DNA of 15,758 nt from JAADIV01 sp964439085. Lineage in GTDB: Bacteria > Desulfobacterota > Desulfobulbia > Desulfobulbales > VMSU01. The stretch spans positions 1 to 15,758 of the forward strand of contig CAYTNB010000048.1 in assembly GCA_964439085.1 (NCBI GenBank), given 5' to 3'. Made by a program: the position numbers and the translations under genes. How positions within the stretch are numbered: the stretch's first letter is position 1; each line of letters begins with the position of its first letter. The notes beneath the pieces were generated by a model. It saw nothing but the letters and a program-made list of their open reading frames with translations. It was not told the origin of the DNA and did no database searches. Below, piece after piece: positions 14,411-15,758 of this stretch.

Positions 14411-15758
14411 ATGACCATAATGCAAAGGAAATCCCTTGTAGAAGTCGGGCAGCGGAAAATTGCGTATTGGAAAATGAAATCTTGTCGTTTGGCGTCCTCA
14501 GTAGCTATATCTATTTCAGCAGAGTCAAAATATAACAATATTTCTCCTCCTCTGTTTAATGAAGATTTTCTTTTTAGGATCACAGGAGGCTCATCTCTTT
14601 TTGTTCAACTACTTCAATCTAACGTCATTGCCAATGAAGATGCGAGACGTTTACTAGAGGGGGAGTTTAGGATTTTTTCAAAAACCATAACCGTTTCCCC
14701 AGGCGGTTTGGATTGGAGTAAAGATTATTTCTCCGGATTTAGTTATCCGCTTAAGCCATATACCTCTTTACCGATTATTGAAGACCAAGGCGTTGAAATT
14801 GTTGTTCCATGGGAATTGTCAAAATTGCAATTTATCCCAACGCTCGTTTGTGCTTATCGAACTACCGGCGAGCGTCGTTTTGTCGATTTCTTCGTCAATC
14901 TACTTGAAGACTGGAGCATAAAAAACCCCTATTTATATGGTGTGAATTGGATGTGCGGCCTCGATATAGGGATTCGTGCATTGAATATTGGAATCGGCCT
15001 GGCGTTTTTTAGAGATCAGATTCCAGCTGATAAATTGCTTAATTTTCAAAAACTTTTATGGGCGCATATTCTCTATTTAATGGAACGTGATGTTGATCAA
15101 AGTAAAATAGTCAATAATAACCATTTGCTCATTTCCTGTATTTCCTTGTTCTGCCTGCTGCACTGGTTTTGTGAGGATGAATTGATCAGGGATATGAAGA
15201 AGAAGATGCTATTGGTCATAAACCGGGAGATTGTCCGCCAGTTCAAATCAGATGGAGGGAATTTTGAATCGGCAACGGCATATCATATTTATCTACTTGA
15301 GGCAATTTATTTCATGCTTTCAGTAACTGACTGTAACGAGGATGCTAACAATAGACATGGAGACGTGCAAAGTCTTTCTTCCGAATCTCTTGGGCGAATC
15401 CACAAGGCCACAAGTATTGTAAGTGAGTGGATGCAAACCTGGGGGAAAATGCCACATCTAGGAGACAGTTCTGATGCCAGGGTGATGATTTACAGGGAAT
15501 ATTTTAGCTGGTCTCCCTGTGACGCCAATTTCATTTTAGACTGGGCTGCTCTTTTATTTGGGAATAATTCTCCTCAGTGTGCAGAAATCGGCAAATATGC
15601 CTTATATGCTGAATCAGGGTTGGGAATTTACAAAGGCAAGTGCTTCTCTGTTATTGTTGCCGCCCTGCAAGTTGACAGCAGCTCCGGCGGCCATAACCAT
15701 TGCGATAAAGGGAGTGTACTTCTTAGTATCAGGAATAGCCCAGTGTTTGTTGATCCAG
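14411..15758 (+). CDS. Heparinase II/III family protein (3' end outside window)
   Basis: An open frame runs from the ATG at 14411 to the window end, giving 449 residues without a stop. The N-terminal helical domain has the family's WELSKLQFIPTLVCAYRTTG (134-153), NPYLYGVNWMCGLDIGIRAL (172-191, the usual NW-x-x-x-x-E/D-x-x-x-R pattern), IVNNNHLL (233-240) and DGGNFESATAYHIYLLEA (281-298). The C-terminal beta domain begins with GGHNHCDKGSVLLS and ends at a VDP typical of this fold (427-449). Putative catalytic residues are N237, H238, Y291 and H428/H430. Relatives are polysaccharide lyases that cleave uronic-acid-containing chains; those in biosynthetic loci trim or control export of the same polymer. 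The start lies 14 bases after the preceding stop, without a clear ribosome site; an ATG at 14420 is an alternative. Confidence 0.82.
   Translation, partial: MTIMQRKSLVEVGQRKIAYWKMKSCRLASSVAISISAESKYNNISPPLFNEDFLFRITGGSSLFVQLLQSNVIANEDARRLLEGEFRIFSKTITVSPGGLDWSKDYFSGFSYPLKPYTSLPIIEDQGVEIVVPWELSKLQFIPTLVCAYRTTGERRFVDFFVNLLEDWSIKNPYLYGVNWMCGLDIGIRALNIGIGLAFFRDQIPADKLLNFQKLLWAHILYLMERDVDQSKIVNNNHLLISCISLFCLLHWFCEDELIRDMKKKMLLVINREIVRQFKSDGGNFESATAYHIYLLEAIYFMLSVTDCNEDANNRHGDVQSLSSESLGRIHKATSIVSEWMQTWGKMPHLGDSSDARVMIYREYFSWSPCDANFILDWAALLFGNNSPQCAEIGKYALYAESGLGIYKGKCFSVIVAALQVDSSSGGHNHCDKGSVLLSIRNSPVFVDP

Noticed and set aside
1..15758. tRNA or rRNA genes
   Set aside because: I saw no cloverleaf-like T-loop GTTCGA-type motif in a proper context and no rRNA signature on either strand.

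Overview
The window looks like chromosomal DNA from an anaerobic deltaproteobacterium (Desulfobacterota, plausibly Desulfobulbales). This is inferred from the gene families and the repeat style; no rRNA or other marker gene is present. It holds two gene blocks separated by about 3.5 kb of decayed, repeat-rich DNA.

Block 1 (1-6276, all + strand) is one tight operon-like array. It starts with the C-terminal part of a PHP-like metal hydrolase, followed by a small amphi-Trp domain protein and a PhoU-aminoglycoside-phosphotransferase-like fusion. Then come a RimK-like ATP-grasp enzyme, an HprK-related kinase, a CofD/YvcK-like protein and a second amphi-Trp protein, and the array closes with a strong intrinsic terminator at 6228-6276. 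The ATP-grasp, HprK-related, CofD-like and amphi-Trp combination matches what protein-family catalogues call the 'GAK system', whose function I do not know to be established. This is the most interesting content of the window. It reads as a multi-step phosphoryl-transfer and ligation cassette bracketed by two paralogous small proteins.

The middle region (6277-9658) has few genes. It contains a broken response-regulator receiver remnant, a six-cysteine small protein, a possible zinc-ribbon small protein and a DUF2846-like lipoprotein, all on the minus strand. It also carries several non-coding repeats. One is a pair of inverted copies sharing an identical 42-bp core (6845-6987 and 9104-9330). 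Another is an 80-bp palindromic element (7961-8040), and there is an isolated 16-bp-arm hairpin (8181-8219). It looks like an accumulation zone for MITE-like or REP-like elements and gene debris.

Block 2 (9686 to the window end, + strand) is a surface-polysaccharide locus. galU and galE are nearly overlapping and supply UDP-glucose and UDP-galactose. wecB makes UDP-ManNAc. A polytopic O-antigen ligase/polymerase family protein and a heparinase II/III family protein, cut off by the window end, follow. Base composition becomes visibly more A+T-rich from about 11600 onward, as is common inside polysaccharide islands.
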